From NCBI RefSeq assembly GCF_002799155.1, contig NZ_NERD01000002.1:2790001-2854000 (forward strand): 64,000 nucleotides of DNA, given 5' to 3'. This stretch comes from Stenotrophomonas maltophilia. Its GTDB lineage: Bacteria > Pseudomonadota > Gammaproteobacteria > Xanthomonadales > Xanthomonadaceae. The position numbers and the translations under genes are program-made. Below the pieces are notes generated by a model, which saw only the letters and a list, made by a program, of their open reading frames with translations, was not told the origin of the DNA and ran no database searches. Of the stretch, positions 28,994 through 37,257 are shown piece after piece; position 1 is the stretch's first letter, and every line of letters begins with the position of its first letter.

Positions 28994-31467
28994 GCATCGT
29001 TCTTCCCTTCCTCGCCCTGCTGCTGGCAGGCGCGTTCGTCGCCTACCACCGCATGCGGCTGGTTACCTGGACGCTGATCAGCGTGGCCCTGCTGGTCGCC
29101 TGCTGGTTCATTCCCTACGTCAACCAGACCGCCACGATCGTCGCGGCCGCCGTGCTGGCCGTCATCGCCGTGCCGCTGCTGCTGCCGTTCATCCGCAAGC
29201 CGCTGCTGACCGGCCCGATGATGAAGGTGTTCCGCAAGGTGCTGCCGCCGCTGTCGCAGACCGAGCGCATCGCGCTGGAAACCGGTTCGGTCGGTTTCGA
29301 GGGCGAACTGTTCACCGGTGATCCGGACTGGAACATCCTGCTCAACTATCCCAAGCCGCAGCTGACCGCCGAAGAACAGGCCTTCCTTGATGGCCCGGTC
29401 GAAGAGCTGTGCACGATGGTCAACGACTGGGAAATCACCCACGTTCACGCTGACCTGCCGCCGGAACTGTGGGCCTTCATCAAGAAGAACAAGTTCTTCG
29501 GCATGATCATCCCGAAGGAATATGGCGGTCTGGGCTTCTCCGCGCTGGCCCACCACAAGGTCATCCAGAAGCTGGCCTCGGTGTCCTCGGTGGTCAGCTC
29601 CACCGTCGGTGTGCCCAACTCGCTGGGCCCGGGTGAGCTGCTGGTGCATTACGGCACCCAGGAACAGAAGGACCAGTACCTGCCGCGCCTGGCCGATGGC
29701 CGCGAAGTGCCCTGCTTCGGCCTGACCGGTCCGTTCGCCGGCTCCGACGCCACCTCGATCCCGGACTACGGCATCGTCTGCAAGGGCGAGTGGAACGGCG
29801 AGCAGGTACTCGGCGTCAAGCTGACCTTCGACAAGCGCTACATCACCCTGGCCCCGGTCGCTTCGCTGATCGGCCTGGCCTTCCGCATGTACGACCCGGA
29901 TGGCCTGATCGGCGATACCCGCGACATCGGCATCACCCTGGGCCTGCTGCCGCGCGACACCGCCGGCGTTGAAATCGGCCGTCGCCACTTCCCGCTGAAC
30001 TCGACGTTCCAGAACGGTCCGATCCGCGGCAAGGACGTGTTCATTCCGCTGACCCAGCTGATTGGTGGCGCAGCCATGGCCGGCAAGGGCTGGAACATGC
30101 TCAACGAGTGCCTGGCCGTGGGCCGCTCGATCACCCTGCCGTCCACCGCCAGCGGCGGTGCCAAGGCCGGCGCCGCCGTGACCGGCGCCTATGCGCGCAT
30201 CCGCAAGCAGTTCGGCCTGTCGGTCGGCCGCTTCGAGGGCGTGGAAGAAGCACTGGCCCGCATTGGCGGCAAGGCGTACAAGATCAGCGCGCTGTCGCAG
30301 GCCACCGCCGCCGCGGTTGACCGCGGCGATGTGCCGTCGGTGCCGTCGGCGATCGCCAAGTATCACTGCACCAACATGAGCCGCGAAGTGATCTCGGACA
30401 TGATGGACGTGATCGGTGGCAAGGGCATCATCCTGGGGCCGCGCAACTTCGCCGGCCGCAGCTGGCAGGCCGCGCCGATCGCGATCACCGTGGAAGGCGC
30501 CAACATCATGACCCGCAGCCTGCTGATCTTCGGCCAGGGTGCGATCCTCTGCCATCCGTGGGTGCTGAAGGAAATGAAGGCCGCGCAGGATCCGGATACC
30601 CGCGCCGGCCTGCAGGACTTCGACCGCAGCCTGTTCGGCCACATCCGCTTCGGCATCTCCAATGCCGTCCGTTCGTTCTGGTTCGGCCTGACCGGCGCGC
30701 GCTTCGGTGCCGCACCGGGCGATGCCTATACCCGCCGCTACTTCCGCAAGCTGGACCGCTACTCGGCCAACCTGGCACTGATGGCCGACATCTCGATGAT
30801 GACCCTCGGCGGCAAGCTGAAGTTCAAGGAATCGCTGTCCGGCCGCCTGGGCGATGTGCTGAGTCACGTCTACATGACCAGCGCCATGCTCAAGCGCTAC
30901 CACGACGAAGGCGCACCGCAGGCCGACCAGCCGCTGCTGGCCTGGGCCTTCCATGACAGCGTGCACAAGATCGAAGAGTCGCTGTCGGCGGCCCTGCGCA
31001 ACTTCCCGATCCGTCCGATCGGCTGGCTGATGTGGGCGCTGATCTTCCCGCTGGGCCGTCGTGCCGAGGCTCCGGGCGACCGCCTGAGCCGCCGCGTCGC
31101 CGCCCTGCTGATGGCGCCGAATGAAGCCCGCGACCGCCTGGCCAGTGGCGTGTTCCTGACCCCGTGCGAGAACAACCCGGGTGGCCGCATCAACAGCTAC
31201 CTGAGCAAGGCGATCATGGCCGAGCCGGTGGAGCGCAAGTTCCTGAAGGCGCTGAAGAGCAAGGGTATCGAGGCGCTGGACTTCAAGGCGCAGCTGGACG
31301 AAGCCGTGGCCGAGGGCGTGATCACCCAGGACGAGCGCAGCCTGCTGGAAGAGCTGCGCACGCTGACCCTGGACACCATCACCGTGGACGACTTCGACAC
31401 CCACGAACTGCGCGCGGCCAGCTACTACGACCGCCAGCACAAGGACCCGCATTCGCAGGCCGCCTGA
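28990..31467 (+). CDS. fadE: Acyl-CoA dehydrogenase, FadE type
   Basis: 825 residues, close to E. coli FadE (about 815). The N-terminus has hydrophobic helices (VLPFLALLLAGAFVAYHRM, IVAAAVLAVIAVPLLLPF), as in membrane-associated FadE. The dehydrogenase core follows: FGMIIPKEYGGLGFSALAHH near 170, FGLTGPFAGSDATSIPDYG near 240, AYARIRKQFGLSVGRFEGVE near 400, and a long DUF1974-type C-terminal part. It introduces the first double bond in fatty acyl-CoA during beta-oxidation. The start overlaps the hydrolase stop by 4 bases. A perfect GC hairpin follows the stop. Confidence 0.95.
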   Translation: MSIVLPFLALLLAGAFVAYHRMRLVTWTLISVALLVACWFIPYVNQTATIVAAAVLAVIAVPLLLPFIRKPLLTGPMMKVFRKVLPPLSQTERIALETGSVGFEGELFTGDPDWNILLNYPKPQLTAEEQAFLDGPVEELCTMVNDWEITHVHADLPPELWAFIKKNKFFGMIIPKEYGGLGFSALAHHKVIQKLASVSSVVSSTVGVPNSLGPGELLVHYGTQEQKDQYLPRLADGREVPCFGLTGPFAGSDATSIPDYGIVCKGEWNGEQVLGVKLTFDKRYITLAPVASLIGLAFRMYDPDGLIGDTRDIGITLGLLPRDTAGVEIGRRHFPLNSTFQNGPIRGKDVFIPLTQLIGGAAMAGKGWNMLNECLAVGRSITLPSTASGGAKAGAAVTGAYARIRKQFGLSVGRFEGVEEALARIGGKAYKISALSQATAAAVDRGDVPSVPSAIAKYHCTNMSREVISDMMDVIGGKGIILGPRNFAGRSWQAAPIAITVEGANIMTRSLLIFGQGAILCHPWVLKEMKAAQDPDTRAGLQDFDRSLFGHIRFGISNAVRSFWFGLTGARFGAAPGDAYTRRYFRKLDRYSANLALMADISMMTLGGKLKFKESLSGRLGDVLSHVYMTSAMLKRYHDEGAPQADQPLLAWAFHDSVHKIEESLSAALRNFPIRPIGWLMWALIFPLGRRAEAPGDRLSRRVAALLMAPNEARDRLASGVFLTPCENNPGGRINSYLSKAIMAEPVERKFLKALKSKGIEALDFKAQLDEAVAEGVITQDERSLLEELRTLTLDTITVDDFDTHELRAASYYDRQHKDPHSQAA

Positions 31468-31490
31468 TCGCCCGCGAAACGCGTTGCCTC

Positions 31491-31514
31491 GACGGCGGGC
31501 CTTGGCCCGCCGTC
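31491..31514 (+). terminator. GC-rich hairpin between fadE and the DUF4442 gene
   Basis: GACGGCGGGCC and GGCCCGCCGTC pair over 11 bp around a TT centre, followed only by GCTTTAT. A leaky terminator or 3' processing hairpin is likely, so some readthrough to the next gene is expected. Confidence 0.6.
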
Positions 31515-31542
31515 GCTTTATCAGCCGACAGGAATGCCCCTC

Positions 31543-32022
31543 ATGTCCACGCCCCTGCTCTCGCTCTACCACCGCCTGCAGCGCTGGCCCGCCGGCAACT
31601 GGCTGTTCTCGCGCGCGGTGTGCTTCAAGGCGCCCTACTTCGCCAGCATCGCGCCCATCATCACCGCACTGGAGCCAGGCCGCTGCGAAGGCGTGATCCG
31701 CCAGCACCGCCGCATCAACAACCACATTGGCACGGTACATGCGATCGCGATGTGCAACCTGGCCGAACTGGTCGGCGGAGTGATGGTGGACGCCAGCCTG
31801 CCGGCAGACATGCGTTGGATCCCCAAGGGCATGGAAGTGAAATACCAGGCCAAGGCCTTGGGCACGTTGAAGGCCGTGGCGACGCCAATGTTGTCCAGCG
31901 TCAGTGCTGCGGACGGCTACGACCTGCCGGTGGGGGTCAGCGTGACCGATGCGGCAGGGACCGAGGTGTTCCATGCGACCATCGCAATGTGGGTATCGCC
32001 GCGCCCTCCGCGCACAGGCTGA
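31543..32022 (+). CDS. DUF4442 hotdog-fold protein (thioesterase-like)
   Basis: 159 residues from ATG 31543, with AGGA nine bases upstream; an ATG three codons earlier would sit on that site. IRQHRRINNHIGTVHAIAMC near 50-70 and LAELVGGVMVDASLPADM near 72-89 are typical of DUF4442 hotdog proteins related to acyl-CoA thioesterases such as PaaI. Following fadE and a hydrolase, it may release acyl groups from CoA; the substrate is unknown. Confidence 0.88.
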   Translation: MSTPLLSLYHRLQRWPAGNWLFSRAVCFKAPYFASIAPIITALEPGRCEGVIRQHRRINNHIGTVHAIAMCNLAELVGGVMVDASLPADMRWIPKGMEVKYQAKALGTLKAVATPMLSSVSAADGYDLPVGVSVTDAAGTEVFHATIAMWVSPRPPRTG

Positions 32023-32028
32023 TCAACC

Positions 32029-32439
32029 ATGACAACCACAGAACTACTGGTGCGCCTGGCAGGCATTCACAGTCTGGGGTTTGCCGCCTTCCATCTGGCG
32101 TTCTGGCGTTCTGGCGGCTGTTCGGCTGGAAACGCGAGCTCGCCCAGCTCGGCACAGCCAACCGCGCGATCATGCAGATCCTCAATCTGCGCGTGATCTA
32201 TGTGTTCCTGGGAATGGGGCTGATCGCGCTGATCTTTGCCCCGGACCTGGTCGACACTCGTCTGGGTGGTCCTGCTGGGCTTCATGGCGGTGTTCTGGGT
32301 GGGCCGCGCACTTGAACAATTCGTCTTCCTGCGCATCAACGACTGGCGCGTACACCTGCTGACGGGCCTGTTCGTGCTGGGTGCGGCACTGCATGCCGTG
32401 CCGATGTGGCTGGGCTTCATGCGCGCCATCAGCCGCTGA
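32029..32439 (+). pseudogene. Frameshifted small membrane protein gene
   Basis: The reading starts at ATG 32029 (MTTTELLVRLAGIHSLGFAA), but a tandem duplication of GCGTTCTG (32098-32105 and 32106-32113) shifts the frame. Downstream homologous-looking sequence (LFGWKRELAQLGTANRAIMQ, LRVIYVFLGMGLIALIFAP) continues in the next frame. Near 32245-32260 the frame returns to the original one (STLVWVVLLGFMAVFWVGRA to MRAISR). Repaired, it would be about 133 residues with four helices. The shifts sum to a multiple of three but a stop lies between them. It follows the DUF4442 gene. The family was not recognised. Confidence 0.8.
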
Positions 32440-32468
32440 GCGGCGACGCCTGCCAGCACGCGCCGACT

Positions 32469-32816
32469 TCAGAGCGCTCGCAACACCAGCGCCAGGATCG
32501 CCGGCACCGCCTGGATCATGAAAATGCGGCGGCTCACGCTGTAGGCGCCATAGCACCCGGCCACCACCACGCAGGCCAGCGAGAACGTCACCAGCACCGG
32601 CTGATCGATCACCAGCCCCACCACGATGCCCGCCGCCAGGAAGCCGTTGTAGAGGCCCTGGTTGGCCGCCAGCACGCGCGTGGTCTCGGCCTTCTCCGGC
32701 GTGTTGCGGAAGGTCTTCAGGCCCAGCGGGCGGGTCCACAGGAACATTTCAAGCACCAGGAAGTACAGGTGCAGCACAGCGACCAGCACGGTCAGCAACA
32801 GGGCGATCACTTGCAT
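32469..32816 (-). CDS. DUF1304 family membrane protein
   Basis: 115 residues from ATG 32816, the usual DUF1304 length. There are four hydrophobic segments (IALLLTVLVAVLHLYFLVLE; YNGFLAAGIVVGLVIDQPVL; LACVVVAGCYGAYSV; IQAVPAILALVLRAL) and the family segment LEMFLWTRPLGLKTFRNTP near 20-38, plus NQGLYNGFLAAG. Function unknown. The frame stays open upstream through a His-run encoded by a (GATGGT)4 repeat, but the family start and GGAGG upstream favour 32816. It lies 40 bp downstream of the deaminase-like gene on the same strand. Confidence 0.88.
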   Translation of the reverse strand: MQVIALLLTVLVAVLHLYFLVLEMFLWTRPLGLKTFRNTPEKAETTRVLAANQGLYNGFLAAGIVVGLVIDQPVLVTFSLACVVVAGCYGAYSVSRRIFMIQAVPAILALVLRAL

Positions 32817-32833
32817 ATCAAATCCAGCCTCCA

Positions 32834-32857
32834 GATGGTGATGGTGATGGTGATGGT
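32834..32857. repeat. (GATGGT)4 simple repeat
   Basis: Four perfect GATGGT units lie between the DUF1304 gene and the deaminase-like gene; the last base of the tract is the first base of the deaminase stop codon (32857-32859). Slippage here would change the spacing upstream of the DUF1304 gene, or could affect the deaminase C-terminus. Confidence 0.9.
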
Positions 32858-33804
32858 CAACGCCGCATTTCTGCACCCTTGGGCGACCAACCTCTACGCG
32901 GTGTCCCATCAGGGTACGGAAGCGCCAAGGGCCCCGTCTCCACGACGGATAATGGCGAGGAGAGTTCCACACCTACTGGCTGGACCACCACTTTCCGCAG
33001 ATGAACCCTTGGATGCTGCGACAACCGTTCCAGCATGTTCTCGTCAGAGCCGCGCCCTCCTGTTGCCCGAACGATCACCAACTGGATCCTGCGATAGCGA
33101 CGCAGCAATTGGATGATGACATGGCAGCAATCACTGCAAGGGCGTCGCTCCGTAAAAAGATACAACACCCCCTCCATCCGCCTCCAATGGGAGAACCGGT
33201 AGAGCCGCCGAAGTGCCAGATCAAAGTAGTTGAGCAGCAGGAACTCCGAGTCGTGGTAGACCGATCGCTTGTGCGGGTACCCTGCACACTGATCGGCATG
33301 ACGGAGTTGCTCCTCGCCTCCGCCAGGGCCCTGCCGCCTCTTCTGACCTCCCCTGCCGGCTCGAGACCCGCCTTTCAACCGCCCCGCGGTGAGTTGGGGA
33401 ACAGCACTCAACCAGGCGTCTGGCTTCAGGTCATTGCTGCGGCGAAGGACGTTCAACTTTCCGTGTGTGGTGCGGGTAAGAACATCAAATTCCAGATCGC
33501 GTCGGGCTGCATCGACCACCCTCGCCAACGCTCGGGAGCTGGGGCCGATAACGTGCGGAAAGATGAGCCGACCGCCAAATCCACGTGCCGAGAAGTTCAT
33601 CAGCCCGAGGTTGCCCTTGAGCCATCCTCCGACATCCTCCTCCTCATCAAGGGCGTTGGCGAAGAGCGTTCTCTCCAGGTTCCCATTTCGTAGCTGGCTG
33701 ACCAGCTCCAGTACCGAAAACACCCATGCTTCCAACTGAGCCTCGTCCAGAACGTGGTCCTTCGCGCTCCCCTTGATCATCCCACTCTCCCCGAAACCAG
33801 ACAA
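32857..33804 (-). CDS. Stand-alone deaminase-fold protein, toxin-deaminase-like
   Basis: 315 residues. The C-terminal half carries a cytidine-deaminase-superfamily signature: YHDSEFLLLNYF with H184 and E187, then a strand LYLFTER and PCSDC (C223, C226) followed by a helix and IQLVIVRA. The order and the LFTERxPCxxC form resemble the BURPS668_1122-type toxin deaminases of polymorphic toxin systems. There is no signal peptide, PAAR, Rhs or other delivery domain; residues 1-140 were not recognised, and 141-170 are a Gly/Arg/Gln-rich linker. Base composition is visibly less GC-rich than in neighbours, suggesting transfer. No obvious immunity gene is adjacent: upstream is a nucleotide-translocase-like gene (55-bp gap) and downstream a DUF1304 gene. 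Substrate (base, nucleotide or nucleic acid) unknown. Confidence 0.75.
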   Translation of the reverse strand: MSGFGESGMIKGSAKDHVLDEAQLEAWVFSVLELVSQLRNGNLERTLFANALDEEEDVGGWLKGNLGLMNFSARGFGGRLIFPHVIGPSSRALARVVDAARRDLEFDVLTRTTHGKLNVLRRSNDLKPDAWLSAVPQLTAGRLKGGSRAGRGGQKRRQGPGGGEEQLRHADQCAGYPHKRSVYHDSEFLLLNYFDLALRRLYRFSHWRRMEGVLYLFTERRPCSDCCHVIIQLLRRYRRIQLVIVRATGGRGSDENMLERLSQHPRVHLRKVVVQPVGVELSSPLSVVETGPLALPYPDGTPRRGWSPKGAEMRR

Positions 33805-33859
33805 TCAACAACCCTGCATGAGCCTATAGTTGCACGGCCTTCAAGCATCAATCGGCGCT

Positions 33860-35188
33860 CTATCGATCACGCGGCAGCTTCTTTTCTTCGCGCAGCACGC
33901 CGAACGCAGCCAGGGTCATGAAGCCGGCCACCAGCACGCCGCCGATGAACACCACATGCGAACCGAACAGGGTCAGCGCCTTGTGGATCCAGGTGAAGCC
34001 CAGGTCCGCGCCGCGGTATACCACGGTGTCGATCGCCGCGCCGGCCTTGTAGCGCCACTGCCGATCCACGCGGGTGTAGATGGTCTCGCGCGCCGGCTTG
34101 GCCAGTGCGAACTCGCTGGCGCGGGTCATCACCTGCACCACCGCGACCATCAGCGGCATCGGCGAGGCCGCCAGCACCGAGAAGCCGATCAGGATCGCGA
34201 AACCAGGAATCAGCAGCGCCGGCGCGATGCCATGGCGTGACAGCAGCCAGCGGGTCAGGCCCACCTGCATCAGCAGCGCCAGCGCGTTCACCGCCAGGTC
34301 GATGCGCGAGAAGAACGCGGTACTGGCCGCCGGGTCGGTGAAGGCCGAGCGCACGATGCTGGCCTGCTGGTTGTACAGCAGCGTGCCGACGCCCACGCCG
34401 AACACCACCATCACCGCCAGCCAGCGCAGCAGCGGCTCGCGCACGATCAGTTTCAGGCCGTCCAGCACACTGCCACCCATCGGCTTCTCGCCGGACACCA
34501 GTTGCTGCTCGCGTTCGCGCAGCACCGCCCAGTGCCGGAGCCTCCAGATGCACAACAGGCACACGACCAGGAATGCTGCGGAGACCAGCATCAGGTTGGC
34601 GATGCCCACGCGCTGCACCAGCGCGCTGGTGAGCAACGGGCCGAGGAACGCGCCAACGGTACCGGCCGCACCGATGTAGCCGTAGTAGGCACGCGCCTGT
34701 GCGTTGGAGAACACGTCGGCCATGAAGCTCCAGAACACCGCCACCGCGAACAGGTTGAAGACCATCACCCAGAGGAAGAAGGCCATGCCCCGCCCTGGCA
34801 CGTGACTGTCGAACAGTGCGTAGAACCCCAGCAGGGTGACGATGAAGAAGCCGTACACCACGGGAAGGAACACACGGCGCGGGAAGCGGCTGACCAGCCA
34901 GCCATAGACCGGCTGCAGCACCAGCATGATCACGAAGACGCAGGAGAACAGGAACTGCAGGACGAAGTCCTTCAATGCGATGCCGTGGCTGGCGAACCAG
35001 GCGATCAGCACGGGCGGGAACACCGTTTCCAGATCCGCCGAGGCCGCCATGGCCTCACGCACCGGACGCAGCACGTAGTAGCCGCTGAGCAGGCAGAAGA
35101 AGTACAGGAACGACCACCACAGCGCCGGCGACTCGCGCAGTGCCGCCATCAGTTCGCGCACTGGCCCCTTGCCCGGTGCCGCGCTCAC
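33860..35188 (-). CDS. Transporter, NTP/NDP translocase-like (MFS-related)
   Basis: 442 residues from GTG 35188, preceded by GAGAGG six bases upstream; the longer frame adds a Cys/Arg-rich stretch and is rejected. About 12 hydrophobic segments begin with WWSFLYFFCLLSGYYVLRPV, followed by AVFWSFMADVFSNAQARAYY, ARAYYGYIGAAGTVGAFLGP and others, resembling the COG3202 ATP/ADP-translocase-like group within the MFS. In free-living bacteria these transporters have no established substrate. The deaminase-like gene follows on the same strand after 55 bp, so co-transcription is possible. Divergent from the beta-lactamase-like gene. Confidence 0.82.
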   Translation of the reverse strand: MSAAPGKGPVRELMAALRESPALWWSFLYFFCLLSGYYVLRPVREAMAASADLETVFPPVLIAWFASHGIALKDFVLQFLFSCVFVIMLVLQPVYGWLVSRFPRRVFLPVVYGFFIVTLLGFYALFDSHVPGRGMAFFLWVMVFNLFAVAVFWSFMADVFSNAQARAYYGYIGAAGTVGAFLGPLLTSALVQRVGIANLMLVSAAFLVVCLLCIWRLRHWAVLREREQQLVSGEKPMGGSVLDGLKLIVREPLLRWLAVMVVFGVGVGTLLYNQQASIVRSAFTDPAASTAFFSRIDLAVNALALLMQVGLTRWLLSRHGIAPALLIPGFAILIGFSVLAASPMPLMVAVVQVMTRASEFALAKPARETIYTRVDRQWRYKAGAAIDTVVYRGADLGFTWIHKALTLFGSHVVFIGGVLVAGFMTLAAFGVLREEKKLPRDR

Positions 35189-35425
35189 GCAGCGCCTCTC
35201 GCCCACAGATGGCGGTTGGACAGCGGCATGGCAGGCTCCGGGGCGGTGAAGCGCGTACGTTAGCCAATGCACTGCAACATCGCCAGCGCAAGGCGCCCTT
35301 CCGCCTGCGGATGGGCCTGCGGATAGACCGCTCAGGCCGGCCCCGGATGACACGTTCCGACACACACTTCGCGGGCGCCAAAACTCCAACTTTTTCAACG
35401 AGATGCGCATTCATCTTCGCTTTGT

Positions 35426-35455
35426 TTGTGCACAGGGGAAAAGCGGCGCTAGAAT
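35426..35455 (+). promoter_or_regulatory. Candidate promoter of the beta-lactamase-like gene
   Basis: TTGTGC (35426-35431) and TAGAAT (35450-35455) are 18 bases apart, 31 bases before the ATG. The rest of the roughly 300-bp divergent gap (35189-35486) shows nothing else recognisable. Confidence 0.5.
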
Positions 35456-35486
35456 CGCCATCAGCAGTCGCGCACGGGTCCAACCG

Positions 35487-36887
35487 ATGAAAAAGAACAG
35501 CCTGCGTCGTCCGATCCGTTCGGCGGCCACCGGTTTGCTGGGCATGTTGATGCCCGTTGCCTTGTCCACCACCGCGCAGACACCGCCGGCGTTGCCGCCG
35601 ATGCCGACCAACATCGAATCCGCTGCGGCTCCCAGCGTCGCCCACACCCAGCCGGCGGCCTACCGCACCGGCCTGGTGCCGCAGGTGCAGGCGCCGGCGG
35701 CTGGCTTCAACGTCGCCAACATCGAATCGATGGCGCAGCAGCTCACCTATGGCGAGCGCGTGCCGGGCATGGCGGTGGCGATCGTGCAGGGCGGCCGTAT
35801 CCTCAGCGCGCGCGGCTATGGCGTCACCGACGTCAACAACCCGCTGCCGGTCGATGCGCACACCGTGTTCCGGCTGGCCTCGCTGTCCAAGGCCTTCGCC
35901 GGCACCATGGCTGGCCTGCTGGTCAACGACGGCACGCTGCGCTGGGACAGCAAGGTCACCGACTATGTGCCGGGCTTCCGTTTGAACTCGCCGGAAGCCA
36001 CTGACCGCCTGACCGTGGCCGACGTGCTCAGCCATCGCGTCGGCCTGCCGTACAACGCCTACGACCGCGACATCGAAGGCAATGCCGAGTACTACGCGCT
36101 GACCCAGAAACTGGCCAACACCAGCCTGAAGTGCCTGCCGGGCGACTGCTACGCCTACCAGAACGTAGCCTTCAGCCTGATCGGCGACGTCGTCTATGCG
36201 GCCTCCGGCAGCTTCTACGAGCAGTCGGTCGAGCGCCGCATCTTCAAGCCGCTGGGCATGAATGATGCCAGCCTCGGCCTGGCCGGCATCCAGGCCAGCT
36301 CGCGCTGGGCGCGTCCGCACGTGCGCAGCCGCAATGGCTGGGTCTCGCTGATGCCGAAGCCTACCTATTACCGCGTTGCTCCGGCCGCTGGCGTCAACGC
36401 CAGCGCCAGCGACATGGCGCAGTGGCTGCTGGCCCACACCGGCCATCGCCCCGACGTGCTGCCGGCACCGTTGCTGGCCACCCTGCATTCGAGCCTGATC
36501 AACACGCCGGGCGAGATGCGTTCGGGCTGGCGCCGCGAGCGCCTGCACTCGGCCGGCTATGCACTGGGCTGGCGCACCTTCGATTACGCCGGCCACGACG
36601 TGGTGTTCCATGCCGGTGCCGTGCAGGGCTATCGCGGCCTGGTCGCGCTGGTGCCGGAACGCGATCTCGGCATCGCCATCATGTGGAACGGCGAAAGCAG
36701 CCTGCCCAGCGGCCTGCTGCCGACCGTGCTTGATTCCGCGCTCGGCCTGCCGACACAGCGCTGGCTGGACGTGGACACCGACTTCGGCAGCGACAACCTG
36801 ATGGCCGAGGGCGCGAGCCCGGCGCAGCAGGACAAGCGCAAGGGCAAGGGTGCTTCGAGCAACCGTGCGGTGGCATCGCCACGCTGA
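35487..36887 (+). CDS. Serine beta-lactamase-like hydrolase (class C fold)
   Basis: 466 residues from ATG 35487. A signal peptide (ATGLLGMLMPVALSTTAQ) is followed by the PF00144 fold: the SxxK motif in RLASLSKAFAGTMAG near 132-146 (nucleophile Ser), the YxN motif in CYAYQNVAFSLIG near 222-234, and a third motif in DVVFHAGAVQGYRG (HAG replacing KTG) near 375. This family spans AmpC beta-lactamases, DD-peptidases and esterases. The HAG variant is common in esterase/peptidase-like members, so antibiotic hydrolysis should not be assumed. Monocistronic with its own promoter-like site and terminator. Confidence 0.9.
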   Translation: MKKNSLRRPIRSAATGLLGMLMPVALSTTAQTPPALPPMPTNIESAAAPSVAHTQPAAYRTGLVPQVQAPAAGFNVANIESMAQQLTYGERVPGMAVAIVQGGRILSARGYGVTDVNNPLPVDAHTVFRLASLSKAFAGTMAGLLVNDGTLRWDSKVTDYVPGFRLNSPEATDRLTVADVLSHRVGLPYNAYDRDIEGNAEYYALTQKLANTSLKCLPGDCYAYQNVAFSLIGDVVYAASGSFYEQSVERRIFKPLGMNDASLGLAGIQASSRWARPHVRSRNGWVSLMPKPTYYRVAPAAGVNASASDMAQWLLAHTGHRPDVLPAPLLATLHSSLINTPGEMRSGWRRERLHSAGYALGWRTFDYAGHDVVFHAGAVQGYRGLVALVPERDLGIAIMWNGESSLPSGLLPTVLDSALGLPTQRWLDVDTDFGSDNLMAEGASPAQQDKRKGKGASSNRAVASPR

Positions 36888-36911
36888 TCTGGCGGGCTCG
36901 ACCGTAGGCGC

Positions 36912-36940
36912 AAAGGGCGGCCTGCAGGCCGCCCTTTTTT
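36912..36940 (+). terminator. Rho-independent terminator of the beta-lactamase-like gene
   Basis: AAAGGGCGGCC and GGCCGCCCTTT pair over 11 bp around a TGCA centre, followed by further T residues to 36940. Confidence 0.92.
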
Positions 36941-36949
36941 GTTGGCATG

Positions 36950-37215
36950 TGTAGCCGGTGCAATCGCGTCCACCGTGATGCCCTGCCCGGCCACCTCCGA
37001 CAATCCCTTGCTCCACAGGTGCAGTGCCGCCTTCGCCGCGGTGGCGGCATTCACCGCACGCGGTTCCATCGAGCCGCTGAATTGATCACCCGCTTCCATG
37101 CCGCGCCTGCATGCAGGGCAACAGCGCCTGGGTCAGCCATCGCCCGGCGGAGAAGTTCAGCGCGATCGCTTCCTCCCGGATACTGTCAGCGTCATCGACC
37201 GTGGTTGGCCGGGAG
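36950..37215 (-). pseudogene. Short-chain dehydrogenase remnant
   Basis: Minus-strand reading gives VDDADSIREEAIALNFSAGR and LTQALLPCMQARHG, then after a frame break MEPRAVNAATAAKAALHLWS and VAGQGITVDAIAPATH. These match consecutive parts of an SDR (the helix before the catalytic Ser region, the K of the YxxxK-type helix with Tyr replaced, and the VDAIAPG-like strand). The Rossmann N-terminus and the C-terminus are missing, and the reading frame is broken near 37090. It lies head to head with a LysR remnant. Confidence 0.75.
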
Positions 37216-37257
37216 GGCGCCTGCGGCGACGCCCAGGCACAGCACCCGCCTCTGGCA

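Noticed and set aside
32817..32972. In-frame extension upstream of the DUF1304 gene encoding seven consecutive histidines, resembling an expression tag
   Set aside because: It comes from the natural (GATGGT)4 repeat plus a neighbouring codon. The DUF1304 family start is at 32816 with GGAGG upstream, and no vector sequence surrounds it.
35487..36887. Calling the beta-lactamase-like gene an AmpC antibiotic-resistance gene
   Set aside because: The third active-site motif is HAG rather than KTG, and the protein is longer than AmpC. The PF00144 family includes many esterases and peptidases, so resistance is not supported.
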